Shown here piece by piece: positions 27,845-38,940 of a stretch of DNA of 64,000 nt. Source of the stretch: Haemophilus parainfluenzae. Lineage in GTDB: Bacteria; Pseudomonadota; Gammaproteobacteria; Enterobacterales; Pasteurellaceae. The stretch covers positions 248,001-312,000 of the forward strand of contig NZ_CP063121.1 in the NCBI RefSeq assembly GCF_014931415.1, written 5' to 3'. The notes under the pieces were generated by a model that was not told where the DNA came from, did no database searches, and saw only the letters and a list, made by a program, of their open reading frames with translations. Each line of letters begins with the position of its first letter. The first letter of the stretch is position 1. The translations under genes were made by a program, and so were the position numbers.

Positions 27845-30157
27845 TTAGAACGATTCTGTGAATGTACGAGTGACGACGTCTTGTTGTTGCTCTTTAGTTA
27901 AAGAGTTAAAACGTACTGCGTAACCAGATACACGAATAGTTAATTGCGGATATTTATCCGGATTTTCCATCGCATCTAATAACATTTCACGGTTTAATAC
28001 GTTCACATTTAAGTGTTGACCACCTTCTACTGCTGCTTCGTGGTGGAAGTAACCATCCATTAAGCCAGCAAGGTTGCGACGTTGTGCTTCTGGATCTTTA
28101 CCTAACGCATTTGGTACGATTGAGAAGGTATAAGAAATACCATCTTTCGCGTAAGCAAATGGAAGTTTAGCTACAGAAGTTAATGATGCGACCGCACCTT
28201 TTTGGTCACGACCGTGCATTGGGTTAGCACCTGGTCCAAATGGTGCACCTGCGCGACGACCATCTGGGGTGTTACCTGTTTTCTTACCATAAACTACGTT
28301 AGAAGTAATGGTTAATACAGATTGTGTAGGCACAGCGTTGCGGTAAGTTTTAAGTTTTTGAATTTTCTTCATGAAACGTTCAACTAAATCACAAGCGATG
28401 TCATCAACACGGTTGTCGTTGTTACCATATTGTGGATATTCACCTTCGATTTCGAAGTCGATCGCTACGTTGCTTGCTACAACATTGCCATCTTTATCTT
28501 TGATGTCGCCACGAACTGGTTTAACTTTCGCATATTTAATTGCTGAAAGTGAGTCTGCTGCAACAGAAAGACCTGCGATACCACAAGCCATAGTACGGTA
28601 TACATCACGGTCATGTAATGCCATTAATGCGGCTTCGTATGAATATTTATCGTGCATGTAGTGGATGATGTTTAAGGCAGTCACATATTGTTTTGCCAAC
28701 CAATCCATAAAGCTATCCATACGAGTCATGACTGTGTCGAAATCTAACACTTCATCAGTAATTGGTGCAGTTTTCGGGCCTACTTGCATACCTAATTTTT
28801 CATCGATACCGCCGTTGATTGCGTATAACAATGTTTTCGCTAAGTTCGCACGCGCACCGAAGAATTGCATTTGTTTACCAACAACCATTGGTGATACACA
28901 ACATGCAATTGCGTAGTCATCATTGTTGAAGTCTGGACGCATTAAATCATCGTTTTCGTATTGAACTGATGAGGTATCAATCGATACTTTCGCACAGAAA
29001 CGTTTGAAGTTCTCAGGTAATTGTTCAGACCAAAGAATGGTTAAGTTTGGTTCTGGAGAAGTACCCATGTTGTAAAGGGTGTGTAAAATACGGAATGTAT
29101 TTTTGGTTACTAATGTGCGGCCATCTAAACCCATACCTGCGATGGTTTCAGTTGCCCACATTGGGTCACCAGAGAACAATTGATCGTATTCAGGTGTACG
29201 TAAGAAACGAACCATACGAAGTTTCATGACTAAGTGGTCAACTAATTCTTGCGCTTCAGTTTCAGTAATTTTACCCGCTTTTAAATCACGTTCGATATAG
29301 ATATCGATGAAGGTTGCAGTACGACCGAATGACATCGCTGCACCGTTTTGTGATTTGATTGCTGCTAAGTAAGCAAAGTACATCCATTGAATTGCTTCTT
29401 TAGCGTTAGTTGCAGGGTTAGAAATATCGTAACCGTAGCTTGCTGCCATTTGTTTCATTTGGCCTAATGCACGGTGTTGTTCTGCGATTTCTTCACGTAA
29501 ACGGATAGTTGCTTCAAGATTTACGCCATCTTCTAAGTCTTTTTGTAAAGAAGAGAACTGTGCGTATTTATCTTTCATTAAGAAGTCTACACCGTAAAGT
29601 GCTACACGACGGTAGTCACCAATGATACGACCACGGCCGTAAGCATCTGGAAGACCAGTTAATACACCTGATTTACGACAACGTAAAATGTCTGGCGTAT
29701 AAACATCGAATACACCTTGGTTGTGGGTTTTACGATATTCAGTGAAGATTTTTTTCACTTCAGGATCTAATTCACGACCGTAAATTTTGCATGAACCTTC
29801 CACCATTTTAATACCACCAAATGGCATAATAGCACGTTTTAATGGAGCATCGGTTTGAAGACCTACGATTTTCTCTAAGTCTTTATTGATATAACCTGGT
29901 GCGTGAGAAGTAATCGTTGAAGGCGTATGTTCGTCAAAGTCTAATGGCGCATGTGTGCGGTTTTCAACTTTAATTCCTTCCATTACAGTTTCCCAAAGTT
30001 TTGTTGTCGCTTCGGTTGGACCTGCTAAGAAAGAATCATCACCTTCATACGGGGTGTAGTTCTTTTGAATAAAATCACGCACGTTGACGTTTTCTTGCCA
30101 ATCACCGGCAACGAATCCTGCCCACGCAACTTTTTGTGCTTCATTAAGTTCTGACAT
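27845..30157 (-). CDS. pflB: Formate acetyltransferase (pyruvate formate-lyase)
   Basis: Anaerobic cleavage of pyruvate to acetyl-CoA and formate. The chosen start is the ATG at 30157 (MSELNEAQ), seven bases after AGGA; the ATG two codons earlier overlaps that site. The product is 770 residues. The active-site cysteine pair is in CCVSPM and the radical glycine is Gly745 in RVSGYAVRF, 25 residues from the C-terminus as in E. coli. It follows focA by 55 bp in a focA-pflB operon. Confidence 0.97.
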   Translation of the reverse strand: MSELNEAQKVAWAGFVAGDWQENVNVRDFIQKNYTPYEGDDSFLAGPTEATTKLWETVMEGIKVENRTHAPLDFDEHTPSTITSHAPGYINKDLEKIVGLQTDAPLKRAIMPFGGIKMVEGSCKIYGRELDPEVKKIFTEYRKTHNQGVFDVYTPDILRCRKSGVLTGLPDAYGRGRIIGDYRRVALYGVDFLMKDKYAQFSSLQKDLEDGVNLEATIRLREEIAEQHRALGQMKQMAASYGYDISNPATNAKEAIQWMYFAYLAAIKSQNGAAMSFGRTATFIDIYIERDLKAGKITETEAQELVDHLVMKLRMVRFLRTPEYDQLFSGDPMWATETIAGMGLDGRTLVTKNTFRILHTLYNMGTSPEPNLTILWSEQLPENFKRFCAKVSIDTSSVQYENDDLMRPDFNNDDYAIACCVSPMVVGKQMQFFGARANLAKTLLYAINGGIDEKLGMQVGPKTAPITDEVLDFDTVMTRMDSFMDWLAKQYVTALNIIHYMHDKYSYEAALMALHDRDVYRTMACGIAGLSVAADSLSAIKYAKVKPVRGDIKDKDGNVVASNVAIDFEIEGEYPQYGNNDNRVDDIACDLVERFMKKIQKLKTYRNAVPTQSVLTITSNVVYGKKTGNTPDGRRAGAPFGPGANPMHGRDQKGAVASLTSVAKLPFAYAKDGISYTFSIVPNALGKDPEAQRRNLAGLMDGYFHHEAAVEGGQHLNVNVLNREMLLDAMENPDKYPQLTIRVSGYAVRFNSLTKEQQQDVVTRTFTESF

Positions 30158-30212
30158 AGTCATTTCCTTTTTTAATTGATAAAAAATAAGTCTTGTTTAG
30201 TTCGTTAGTACA

Positions 30213-31067
30213 TTAGTGAGCTTTGGTTAAATAACGTTGGAATAAACCGATACAAACCGCACCACCCACAATGTTTCCTAACGTTACTGGAATCAAATTC
30301 TTCACAATGAAATGATAGAGATCTAAATCTGCATATTTCATTGGATCTACACCAATTTGTTGCCAAAATTCTGGCGTACTAGAATGAGCTGTGATAATGC
30401 CTAGTGGAATCATAAACATATTTGCCACACAGTGTTCAAAACCTGATGCGACAAATAAACCAATCGGCATGATCATAATAAATGCTTTGTCTGTAACAGT
30501 TTTACCGGAATAAGACATCCATACCGCTACACACACCATAATGTTACATAAAATACCAAGGTTAAATGCTTCAAACCAAGTATGATGAATCTTATGTTGA
30601 GCGGTTGCCAAAATGGTTAAACCCCATTGACCATTTGCTGCCATGGTTTGTCCCCCAAACCAAATCACTGCAGCAATAAATAAACCGCCCACAAAGTTGC
30701 CCAAATACACCACAATCCAATTTCGGATCATTTGAGCTGTAGTTATCTTACCGCCTACGCGGGCAACTAAGGTTAAAGTAGAAGAGGTGAATAATTCAGA
30801 TCCTAAAATTACCACCATAATTACGCCTAAAGAGAAGACTAACCCACCGACTAACTTGGTTAATCCCCAAGGCGCTCCTGCGCTTGCTGTTTGTGTCGTC
30901 GTATAGAATACAAAGGCTAAAGCAATACAAGCCCCAGCACTAATACCAGACAGAAATGATAAAAATGGGCGTTTTTGCGCTTTATACGCAGCGACGCTTT
31001 CAGCATAATCCGTTGCTTCAACTGGTGTGAGAGCAACAGAAGATTGATTTAAATTTTCTGATGCCAT
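30213..31067 (-). CDS. focA: Formate channel FocA
   Basis: Inner-membrane pentameric formate/nitrite transporter, six hydrophobic segments, 284 residues. The start ATG at 31067 (MASENLNQ) is preceded by GGAG at good spacing; an upstream TTG reading is less likely. Family stretches such as GAPWGLTKLVGGLVFSLG and the VGGLFIAAVIW helix are present. It is the first gene of the focA-pflB operon and should export formate made by PflB; a weak FNR-like site is seen upstream. Confidence 0.95.
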   Translation of the reverse strand: MASENLNQSSVALTPVEATDYAESVAAYKAQKRPFLSFLSGISAGACIALAFVFYTTTQTASAGAPWGLTKLVGGLVFSLGVIMVVILGSELFTSSTLTLVARVGGKITTAQMIRNWIVVYLGNFVGGLFIAAVIWFGGQTMAANGQWGLTILATAQHKIHHTWFEAFNLGILCNIMVCVAVWMSYSGKTVTDKAFIMIMPIGLFVASGFEHCVANMFMIPLGIITAHSSTPEFWQQIGVDPMKYADLDLYHFIVKNLIPVTLGNIVGGAVCIGLFQRYLTKAH

Positions 31068-31189
31068 ATCTAACTCCAAATAGTTGGTTTATTATTTCTT
31101 ATACTACAACATAGGTATTCCTATACCCATTTGGTATTCTACTCTCTTATAAAACCATTGCAAGAAATCCCCGACTTATTCCAAAAAAA

Positions 31190-31205
31190 TTTGATATTTT
31201 GCAAG
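31190..31205 (-). promoter_or_regulatory. Possible FNR box upstream of focA
   Basis: On the minus strand this reads TTGCA-AAAT-ATCAA, compared with TTGAT-N4-ATCAA: one half is perfect and the other differs at two positions. It lies about 125 bp before the focA start. Anaerobic FNR control of focA-pflB is known in enterics and expected here, but the match is imperfect. Confidence 0.35.
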
Positions 31206-31232
31206 TTTTGGTAAATTTTCTGCTCGAAAAAT

Positions 31233-31264
31233 AAAAAAAGCGGAATATCACTATTCCGCTTTTC
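31233..31264 (-). terminator. comE1 terminator
   Basis: The stem AGCGGAATA / TATTCCGCT with a four-base loop is flanked by A and T runs, just after the comE1 stop; it may act in both directions. Confidence 0.85.
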
Positions 31265-31281
31265 ATATAAAAATAACAACA

Positions 31282-31644
31282 TTAAAACACGATACGATCT
31301 CGGTTTTTTTCTAGTGTGGCTTTGCCAATGCCTTGTACTTCAAGTAGTTGTTCTGCTACAGTGAAATTACCGTGTTTTTCACGATACTGCACAATGGCTT
31401 CTGCTTTTTTTGCCCCAATACCAATCAGTGCTTTTTGAATTTCTGATGCGCTAGCGGTATTGATATTTAATTTATCACTCACCGTTTGTTGTACAGTTTG
31501 TGATGGTGCTTGCACAGCAGTTTGTTGCTGCACTTGCGTTTGCGGTTGAGCCTGCTCTGCTGTCTTTTCTTCTGCAATTGCTTGTGTACTCAACATCGCG
31601 CCTGCAATAAATAATGAACTAAATAAATGTTTCATCAATTTCAT
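31282..31644 (-). CDS. comE1: Competence protein ComE1 (ComEA-like, helix-hairpin-helix)
   Basis: Secreted DNA-binding protein for uptake of transforming DNA. The start ATG at 31644 ([17 protein letters not shown]) gives a Sec signal peptide; an ATG seven codons earlier was rejected. After a Gln/Thr-rich linker (about residues 25-55) the C-terminal domain has two helix-hairpin-helix units ([27 protein letters not shown] and [19 protein letters not shown]). The 120-residue length fits the family. A perfect CRP-S palindrome lies about 95 bp upstream, placing it in the Sxy/CRP competence regulon. Confidence 0.9.
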   Translation of the reverse strand: MKLMKHLFSSLFIAGAMLSTQAIAEEKTAEQAQPQTQVQQQTAVQAPSQTVQQTVSDKLNINTASASEIQKALIGIGAKKAEAIVQYREKHGNFTVAEQLLEVQGIGKATLEKNRDRIVF

Positions 31645-31738
31645 AAAAATGCCCTTTATTAACAAATAAGTACCGTTGATTCATATCAACAGTGACATTT
31701 TTAAGAAACATGGAAAACACGCAAGAAATCGACCGCAC

Positions 31739-31760
31739 TTTTGCGATCTTGATCGCAAAA
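31739..31760 (-). promoter_or_regulatory. CRP-S competence regulatory site
   Basis: A perfect 22-bp palindrome with half-sites TTTTGCGATC and GATCGCAAAA separated by TT. The central TTGCGA / TCGCAA is the hallmark of Sxy-dependent CRP-S sites of Pasteurellaceae, as distinct from CRP-N sites (TGTGA). It lies upstream of comE1 and overlaps two bases of an uptake word. Confidence 0.9.
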
Positions 31761-31789
31761 ATTACATTTAAGCAAATAAAAAAACGACC

Positions 31790-32107
31790 TTAGCGCACCA
31801 CTACAGCTGTGCCACTCGCAATCACCATAAACATACTTTTATTGCTTACTGTTGCGTAATTAATCTCTACGCCAACCACAGCATTTGCCCCTAAAGCAAT
31901 TGCTTTTTCTTCCAACTCTTTCAAGGCATCTTGGCGTGCACGACTAATACGACGCTCATAAACACTCGAACGACCACCAATCACATCGGTAATAGCCGCA
32001 AAAAAATCACGTATAAAGTTTGCACCCGCAATCACTTCCCCAAAGACGACTTGTTTATATTCTACGATTTGTTTACCTTCAATATTAGGCGTAGTGGTAA
32101 TAATCAT
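31790..32107 (-). CDS. ybjQ: YbjQ-family (UPF0145) protein
   Basis: 105-residue small beta-rich protein of the YbjQ/heavy-metal-binding-domain family: [34 protein letters not shown] at the start, then [29 protein letters not shown]. The family forms pentamers; its cellular role is unknown. It lies between comE1 and rdgB on the same strand, 38 bp after rdgB. Confidence 0.9.
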   Translation of the reverse strand: MIITTTPNIEGKQIVEYKQVVFGEVIAGANFIRDFFAAITDVIGGRSSVYERRISRARQDALKELEEKAIALGANAVVGVEINYATVSNKSMFMVIASGTAVVVR

Positions 32108-32145
32108 TTTGTATCCTTTAATTCTCGTTAAAAATCAACCGCACT

Positions 32146-32745
32146 TTAGGCCGTTAATTTTGATTTCAAAACAGCTAATGCCTTCGCTCGATGAGAAATT
32201 TTCTTTTTCTCTACGGTTTCTAATTCGGCAAAAGTACAGCCTTTTTCAGGGCTAAAAAAGAGCGAGTCGTAACCGAAGCCATTTTCACCTTTTTCTTCAT
32301 AAATAATCTGCCCGTCACATTCACCTTGAGCAATGATAGGAGAAGGATCACTTGGGTGTTGTAATAACACAATCGTACTCACAAATTTTGCTTGGCGACG
32401 TTCAGTCGGTACATCGGCTAATTCTGCCAATAATTTTTCTCGGTTTTTCGCATCAGCTTCGTCACCATCCACACCGGCATAACGTGCAGAATACAATCCT
32501 GGCGCACCATTTAACGCATCCACCACAAGACCGGAATCATCTGCAATGGCCGGTAAACCTGATTTTTCAGATGCATAACGAGCTTTTAAAATCGCATTTT
32601 CAACAAACGTTAAGCCAGTTTCCTCTGGGCTTTCAATGCCTAAATCTGTCTGAGCAATGACTTCAAAACCGAAATCGGCTAATACGTCTGCCATTTCTTT
32701 TACTTTGCCTTTATTGCCCGTGGCAAGCACAATTTTTTGCTTCAT
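32146..32745 (-). CDS. rdgB: XTP/dITP diphosphatase (RdgB/HAM1)
   Basis: Hydrolyses non-canonical purine nucleoside triphosphates to keep them out of DNA. Started at the ATG at 32745 ([18 protein letters not shown]), 199 residues, behind [29 protein letters not shown] and GFGYDSLFF with the final [11 protein letters not shown] are the family motifs. It is divergent from the DUF305 gene. Confidence 0.95.
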   Translation of the reverse strand: MKQKIVLATGNKGKVKEMADVLADFGFEVIAQTDLGIESPEETGLTFVENAILKARYASEKSGLPAIADDSGLVVDALNGAPGLYSARYAGVDGDEADAKNREKLLAELADVPTERRQAKFVSTIVLLQHPSDPSPIIAQGECDGQIIYEEKGENGFGYDSLFFSPEKGCTFAELETVEKKKISHRAKALAVLKSKLTA

Positions 32746-32811
32746 GATTCTGTCCCTCATATCAAATATTGTCTTATTTTAGCACCTCACCAAAAATTTT
32801 CGGAATAAATA

Positions 32812-32842
32812 TTGACTTTAACCTTAGGTCAAAGTTTATGAT
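32812..32842 (+). promoter_or_regulatory. MerR-type promoter of the DUF305 gene (19-bp spacer)
   Basis: The -35 TTGACT and -10 TATGAT are separated by exactly 19 bp instead of 17, and the spacer is filled by the dyad ACTTTAACC-TTA-GGTCAAAGT (18 of 21 positions symmetrical). Stretched spacer plus dyad is the signature of metal-responsive MerR-family activators such as CueR. The cognate regulator is not adjacent. Confidence 0.75.
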
Positions 32843-32876
32843 TGGTGCTCATTCAGTTATCACATAGGAGAAAAAC

Positions 32877-33248
32877 ATGAAAAAACTTATGACTTTTATC
32901 ACACTTAGCGCTGCTGCAGTTTCAATTTATGCCCAAGCTAATGAACAACCGCATCAAGCACACATGAATATGCCAATGTCGACAGATTCTGCAATGCAAC
33001 AAGAATTAATGCAAGGTATGAGTCAAATGCATCAAGATATGATGGCAGCTGCGCAATATAAAGATCCTGATGTTGCTTTTGCAGCAGGTATGTTGCCACA
33101 CCATATTGGCGCAGTAAAAATGGCGGAAGTTGAATTAAAATACGGAAAAGATCCTGAGATGCGTAAGCTTGCTGAGAATATTATTAACGCTCAACAAGCA
33201 GAAATTGAACAAATGCAAAAATGGCTTAAAGTACACAATAAAAAATAA
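32877..33248 (+). CDS. Periplasmic DUF305 protein, probable metal-responsive
   Basis: 123 residues with a signal peptide (cleavage near YAQA-NE). The mature part is rich in His and Met (QPHQAHMNMPMS, MQGMSQMHQDMM) and contains the DUF305 core DPDVAFAAGMLPHHIGAVKMAEVELKYG... IEQMQKWL. Such His/Met-rich DUF305 proteins have been tied to copper binding (CopM). A good AGGAG site precedes it and a MerR-type promoter drives it, so a copper or related metal role in the periplasm is the best guess. Confidence 0.83.
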   Translation: MKKLMTFITLSAAAVSIYAQANEQPHQAHMNMPMSTDSAMQQELMQGMSQMHQDMMAAAQYKDPDVAFAAGMLPHHIGAVKMAEVELKYGKDPEMRKLAENIINAQQAEIEQMQKWLKVHNKK

Positions 33249-33256
33249 AATAACAC

Positions 33257-33290
33257 AAAAAAAGTGCGGTAAATTAACCGCACTTTTTTA
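33257..33290. terminator. Inverted uptake-sequence terminator
   Basis: AAAAAAAGTGCGGT and ACCGCACTTTTTT form a hairpin between the convergent DUF305 and ispH genes. Both arms are complete uptake words. Confidence 0.88.
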
Positions 33291-33296
33291 ATAGAA

Positions 33297-34241
33297 TTAG
33301 TTCACTTCTTTTATTCTTAACTCTTTTGGCACTTCAAAGAACATATTCTCTTCTAAGCCTTGAAGCTCTTCGATACTATCCGCACCAAATTCTTTTAATC
33401 GAGCAATCACAGATTGCACCAACTCTTCTGGTGCAGAGGCCCCCGCTGTTACGCCAATTGTTTCAACCCCTTCAAACCAATCTGCCGCCACATCATTTGG
33501 ATCATCAATCAATTTTGATTTTACCCCCATACGCGATGCCAACTCAGCTAAGCGGTTAGAATTCGATGAGTTTTTAGAGCCTACAACCACGACTAGATCA
33601 CATTGTTTTGCTAATTCACGCACTGCTTCTTGACGGTTGGTTGTGGCATAGCAAATATCGTTTTTATGTGGGCCTTGAATAGCAGGATATTTGTCTTTCA
33701 ATGCACTAATAGTTTCTGCTGTATCATCAAGAGAAAGTGTGGTTTGCGTCATAAAGGTTAAATCATCATTTTCTTGAACCGGTAAACGAGCAATATCTTC
33801 CACGCTTTCAATTAAGAAAATACCACCTTCGGCATTATTGTACTGCCCCATTGTGCCTTCTACTTCAGGATGGCCTTTGTGCCCGATCAAAATCGCTTTC
33901 GTCCCTTTACGGCTTGCACGAGCCACTTGCATATGTACTTTGGTTACCAACGGACAAGTTGCATCGAATACTTTTAACTGACGATCTTTCGCTTCTTGAC
34001 GAACGGCTTGTGACACACCATGAGCGGAGAAAATCACAATGGCGCCATCTGGCACTTCGCTCAGTTCTTCCACAAAAATTGCTCCACGCTCACGCAAACC
34101 ATTTACCACAAAACGATTATGCACCACTTCATGACGCACATAAATCGGTGCACCATGAATTTCAAGCGCTAATTCAACAATGCTAATGGCTCGATCGACA
34201 CCTGCGCAAAATCCGCGAGGATTGGCTAAAATTATCTTCAT
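33297..34241 (-). CDS. ispH: 4-hydroxy-3-methylbut-2-enyl diphosphate reductase
   Basis: Last enzyme of the MEP isoprenoid pathway, with an iron-sulfur cluster bound by three cysteines, here C12 (RGFCAGV), C96 (DATCPLV) and C197 (NDICYAT). The 314-residue length is normal. Its start overlaps the lspA stop by four bases, so both are translated from one message. Confidence 0.97.
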   Translation of the reverse strand: MKIILANPRGFCAGVDRAISIVELALEIHGAPIYVRHEVVHNRFVVNGLRERGAIFVEELSEVPDGAIVIFSAHGVSQAVRQEAKDRQLKVFDATCPLVTKVHMQVARASRKGTKAILIGHKGHPEVEGTMGQYNNAEGGIFLIESVEDIARLPVQENDDLTFMTQTTLSLDDTAETISALKDKYPAIQGPHKNDICYATTNRQEAVRELAKQCDLVVVVGSKNSSNSNRLAELASRMGVKSKLIDDPNDVAADWFEGVETIGVTAGASAPEELVQSVIARLKEFGADSIEELQGLEENMFFEVPKELRIKEVN

Positions 34242-34729
34242 TTTTGACCGCTCTTTTTATCACCTTTAAAGGCATCTAATGCTAATAAACCCGCACCAAT
34301 ACAAATCGCAATATCTGCTACATTGAATACCGGATAATGATAAATATCCCAATAAAAATCTAAGAAATCCACCACAAAACCGTTGTACGCACGGTCCACC
34401 ATATTGGCTAACGCACCGCCAATAATCAGCGCATAAGCTGAGTTTTGTAATTTTTGTTCTGCAGAATTCTTTTTCATAAAGTAAGCCAGCATTAAAGAAA
34501 TCCCAATCGCAAGCACGATGAAGAAATATTTCTGCCAGCCATCATGCTCAGCGAGGAAGCTAAACGCTGCGCCATAGTTACGCACATAGGTTAAATTAAA
34601 AATGGGTAATAGGTTCACACTTTCATATAAATCAAAGCGCTGTACCACAATATATTTGGTCAGTAAATCAAGGATAAATGCAACCACACTTAGCCAAAGG
34701 AATGAAAGTCCTGTTTTATTTTTTGTCAT
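34238..34729 (-). CDS. lspA: Lipoprotein signal peptidase
   Basis: Inner-membrane aspartic protease that removes signal peptides of lipoproteins (for example those of OapB and protein E in this window). The 163-residue protein has four hydrophobic segments and the catalytic motifs [17 protein letters not shown] and FNVADIAI. The lspA-ispH pair is separate from ileS-ribF (59-62 kb), as in H. influenzae and unlike the E. coli ribF-ileS-lspA cluster. Confidence 0.96.
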   Translation of the reverse strand: MTKNKTGLSFLWLSVVAFILDLLTKYIVVQRFDLYESVNLLPIFNLTYVRNYGAAFSFLAEHDGWQKYFFIVLAIGISLMLAYFMKKNSAEQKLQNSAYALIIGGALANMVDRAYNGFVVDFLDFYWDIYHYPVFNVADIAICIGAGLLALDAFKGDKKSGQK

Positions 34730-34805
34730 AGGAAATTATCTGTCTTTATAAATGGACGATGATTTTAGCAACTCGAACAACCTTTATAAAGTAAAAGGCA
34801 TCAAA

Positions 34806-34833
34806 TTATAAAAGGCGAACACATTGGTTCGCC
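34806..34833 (-). terminator. glmU terminator
   Basis: The stem GGCGAAC / GTTCGCC with a six-base loop is followed by TTTTATAATTT on the minus strand after the glmU stop. Confidence 0.82.
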
Positions 34834-34845
34834 CTTCAATGTTAA

Positions 34846-36216
34846 TTACTTTTTCTTCACTGGTCTTTGCCAACCTTGAATATGACGTTGCGGCACGCGA
34901 GTAATCACAAGCTCATCTTTCTCAATATTTTGAGTAATCGTTGAGCCCGCACCGATCGTTGCGCCATCAGCTACAGTAACTGGTGCAACTAACTGCGTAT
35001 CTGAGCCCACGAATACATTGTTACCAATGATTGTTTTAAATTTATTCGCACCGTCATAGTTACAAGTAATGACACCCGCACCGATGTTACAGTTTTCACC
35101 GATTTCAGTATCACCCACATAAGTGAGGTGGTTTACCTTAGAGCCTTTACCCACTGTGGATTTTTTAATTTCCACGAAGTTACCCACATGGGTTTCAGCC
35201 GCTAATTCAGCACCTGGACGTAAACGAGAGAATGGACCAATCGCCGCCTTCTCACCAATTGTCGCATCTTCTAAAACAGAATAAGGCTTGATTTCAACAT
35301 CATCACCAATCGTCACGTTTTTCAATACACAACCCGCACCGATTTTTACACGATCACCTAAACGCACATTGCCTTCCACAATCACGTTCACATCAATTTC
35401 AACATCTTTACCATGTTCTAATGTGCCGCGTAAATCAAAACGCTCTGGGTCAATTAACATCACGCCTGCAAGTAAAAGTTTTTCTGCTTGTTTACGTTGA
35501 TAAAAACGCTCTAATGCAGCAAGTTGTAAACGGTTATTAGCACCTTCGACTTCCATAAATTCAGAGGCTTGAACAGCAGTAACCTGACAACCATCTTGGT
35601 TGGCTAAACCAATTACATCAGTTAAATAAAACTCGCCTTGTGCATTGTTATTTTTCACACGGGAAAGCCAGTTTTTGAAATGTGCGCCATCAGCCACTAA
35701 TACGCCTGTATTCACTTCCTGGATTTTTAATTGCTCTGCGTTGGCATCTTTTTGTTCTACGATCGCCACCACATTACCATTTTCACGAATAATACGGCCG
35801 TAACCCGTAGGGTTATCTAAATTCACCGTGAGCAATGCAATCCCATTTTCTGGTTTCGCTGCAATGAGTTTTTCCAATGTTTCTTTGGTCACTAATGGCG
35901 CATCACCATATAAAATCACAATATTTTCATCATCTTTGAAGAATGGTGCTGCTTGTTGAACAGCATGCGCAGTACCCAACTGTTCAGCTTGGAACACCCA
36001 GTTCACGCTTTCATTTGCCAAACGCTCACGCATTAATTCGCCACCGTGACCATAAATCAAATGTACGTTTTCCGCACCTAATTGATTTGCCGTATCGATC
36101 ACATGTTTTACCATCGGTTTTCCTGCCACTTTATGCAAGACTTTTGGTAAATCAGAATACATACGAGTGCCTTTACCGGCCGCTAAAATCACCACGCTTA
36201 GTGCTTTATTTGTCAT
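34846..36216 (-). CDS. glmU: Bifunctional UDP-GlcNAc pyrophosphorylase / GlcN-1-P acetyltransferase
   Basis: Makes UDP-N-acetylglucosamine for peptidoglycan and LOS. The 456-residue protein starts with the uridylyltransferase motif [19 protein letters not shown]; the C-terminal left-handed beta helix (from about 250) has hexapeptide repeats and the acetyltransferase segment [20 protein letters not shown]. Full length, cytoplasmic and monocistronic. Confidence 0.97.
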   Translation of the reverse strand: MTNKALSVVILAAGKGTRMYSDLPKVLHKVAGKPMVKHVIDTANQLGAENVHLIYGHGGELMRERLANESVNWVFQAEQLGTAHAVQQAAPFFKDDENIVILYGDAPLVTKETLEKLIAAKPENGIALLTVNLDNPTGYGRIIRENGNVVAIVEQKDANAEQLKIQEVNTGVLVADGAHFKNWLSRVKNNNAQGEFYLTDVIGLANQDGCQVTAVQASEFMEVEGANNRLQLAALERFYQRKQAEKLLLAGVMLIDPERFDLRGTLEHGKDVEIDVNVIVEGNVRLGDRVKIGAGCVLKNVTIGDDVEIKPYSVLEDATIGEKAAIGPFSRLRPGAELAAETHVGNFVEIKKSTVGKGSKVNHLTYVGDTEIGENCNIGAGVITCNYDGANKFKTIIGNNVFVGSDTQLVAPVTVADGATIGAGSTITQNIEKDELVITRVPQRHIQGWQRPVKKK

Positions 36217-38111
<1,895 letters not shown>

Positions 38112-38132
38112 TTTACTGATAATTCAATAAAC

Positions 38133-38170
38133 AAGTGCGGTCAAAAATTCTTGTGTTTTTGACCGCACTT
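38133..38170. terminator. pyrG terminator, inverted uptake sequences
   Basis: A perfect 15-bp stem from AAGTGCGGTCAAAAA paired with TTTTTGACCGCACTT around an eight-base loop. It marks the end of the core block before the scarred island. Confidence 0.85.
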
Positions 38171-38204
38171 TGTATTTTTAAGCATTTTAATTTGATTGAT
38201 TCGA

Positions 38205-38562
38205 TTACCGTTTCACCAAACGATAAGGCAAGATCTGCATTTTACATTTATCAGAAATATCACCTGAATCGAAATCATCAATAAAATGCCAATGTGCGGT
38301 ATCTTTTGTTAAATCAGTGAGATAAATTTGAGTGTTACCTACTTTATAACGACACTCACCAATAACAAAATTCCTTTCACTACTTGCTTAATCCATATAA
38401 TCACCGTGAACAACTTGGATAAGCTTCGCATGATTGGTTAAATCAGTGTAATACCACCAAATATCAAATTTATCTTTGTCATTAGCTAACTGAACTTGCA
38501 AACTCGGCTCTATAAAGTTCGTATTATAACTATGAGCTTGCTTTATTTGTGAACTGGCAATA
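38205..38562 (-). pseudogene. Decayed gene of unknown function
   Basis: Reading the minus strand in one frame gives coherent protein-like sequence: a stretch with LANDKDKFDIWWYYTDLTNHAKLIQVVHGDYMD, a stop at 38388-38390, then continuation as ERNFVIGECRYKVGNTQIYLTDLTKDTAHWHFIDDF and a natural stop at 38205. The 5' part is missing; the frame is broken where a plus-strand fragment begins near 38553. The family was not recognised. Composition resembles the host, so this is probably a resident gene damaged at the island border. Confidence 0.6.
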
Positions 38563-38771
38563 GATTAGAGGAGCAACTTTCATATATCGCTCATGCAATC
38601 GTTAGGAATGGCGTATTAGCCGAAAGATTCCTTACTACTATTGCAGAATTTAATCAGATTCCTAATGATTTTGCTATTCGCATTGCTCAAGGGATTAGAC
38701 TATCAGATGAAGAAAAGAAAGAATTAAAAAGATTATTTATTAATATGGATTTTAAGCAAAAGAAACCATAA
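38553..38771 (+). pseudogene. Truncated gene fragment (3' end only)
   Basis: An open frame without a start codon: LEEQLSYIAHAIVRNGVLAERF, then TTIAEFNQIPNDFAIRIAQG, IRLSDEEKKELKRLF and a Lys-rich end, stopping at TAA 38769-38771. It is helical and charged, like accessory proteins of small plasmids, but no family is recognised. Its stop codon touches the left direct repeat. The frame begins at the junction with the decayed gene on the other strand. Confidence 0.5.
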
Positions 38772-38816
38772 AGCCCCGAAGTGGTATATAAAAAATCGGA
38801 GCCGTAGGCGACTTCA
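38771..38816 (+). repeat. Left direct repeat of the metal/mob island
   Basis: AAGCCCCGAA... GGAGCCGTAGGCGACTTCAT aligns with 40251-40301, with small gaps and a few mismatches. The two copies bracket the CDF transporter and the mob-like region, consistent with recombination between two related plasmid-borne segments. Confidence 0.7.
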
Positions 38817-38876
38817 TTCAACTGTGCCAACTGACCAATGCGCATCAGCCTCCTCCCCAACGGATTCTTTACTCTA

Positions 38877-38907
38877 TTGACCTTATAGTAGCTTTATAGT
38901 TTAAAAT
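38877..38907 (+). promoter_or_regulatory. MerR-type promoter of the CDF transporter (19-bp spacer)
   Basis: TTGACC and TAAAAT are separated by exactly 19 bp, with TTATAG repeated in the spacer (TTATAGTAGCTTTATAG), like CadR/PbrR-type operators that carry CTATAG motifs. The MerR-family regulator that normally adjoins such a gene is absent in this window. Confidence 0.65.
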
Positions 38908-38940
38908 GGTACCACAACATTGTTCAAGTGGAGTCGTATT

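Noticed and set aside
30213..31079. Extended focA start (TTG 31079)
   Set aside because: The GGAG that would serve the ATG at 31067 lies within the extension; the ATG start fits better.
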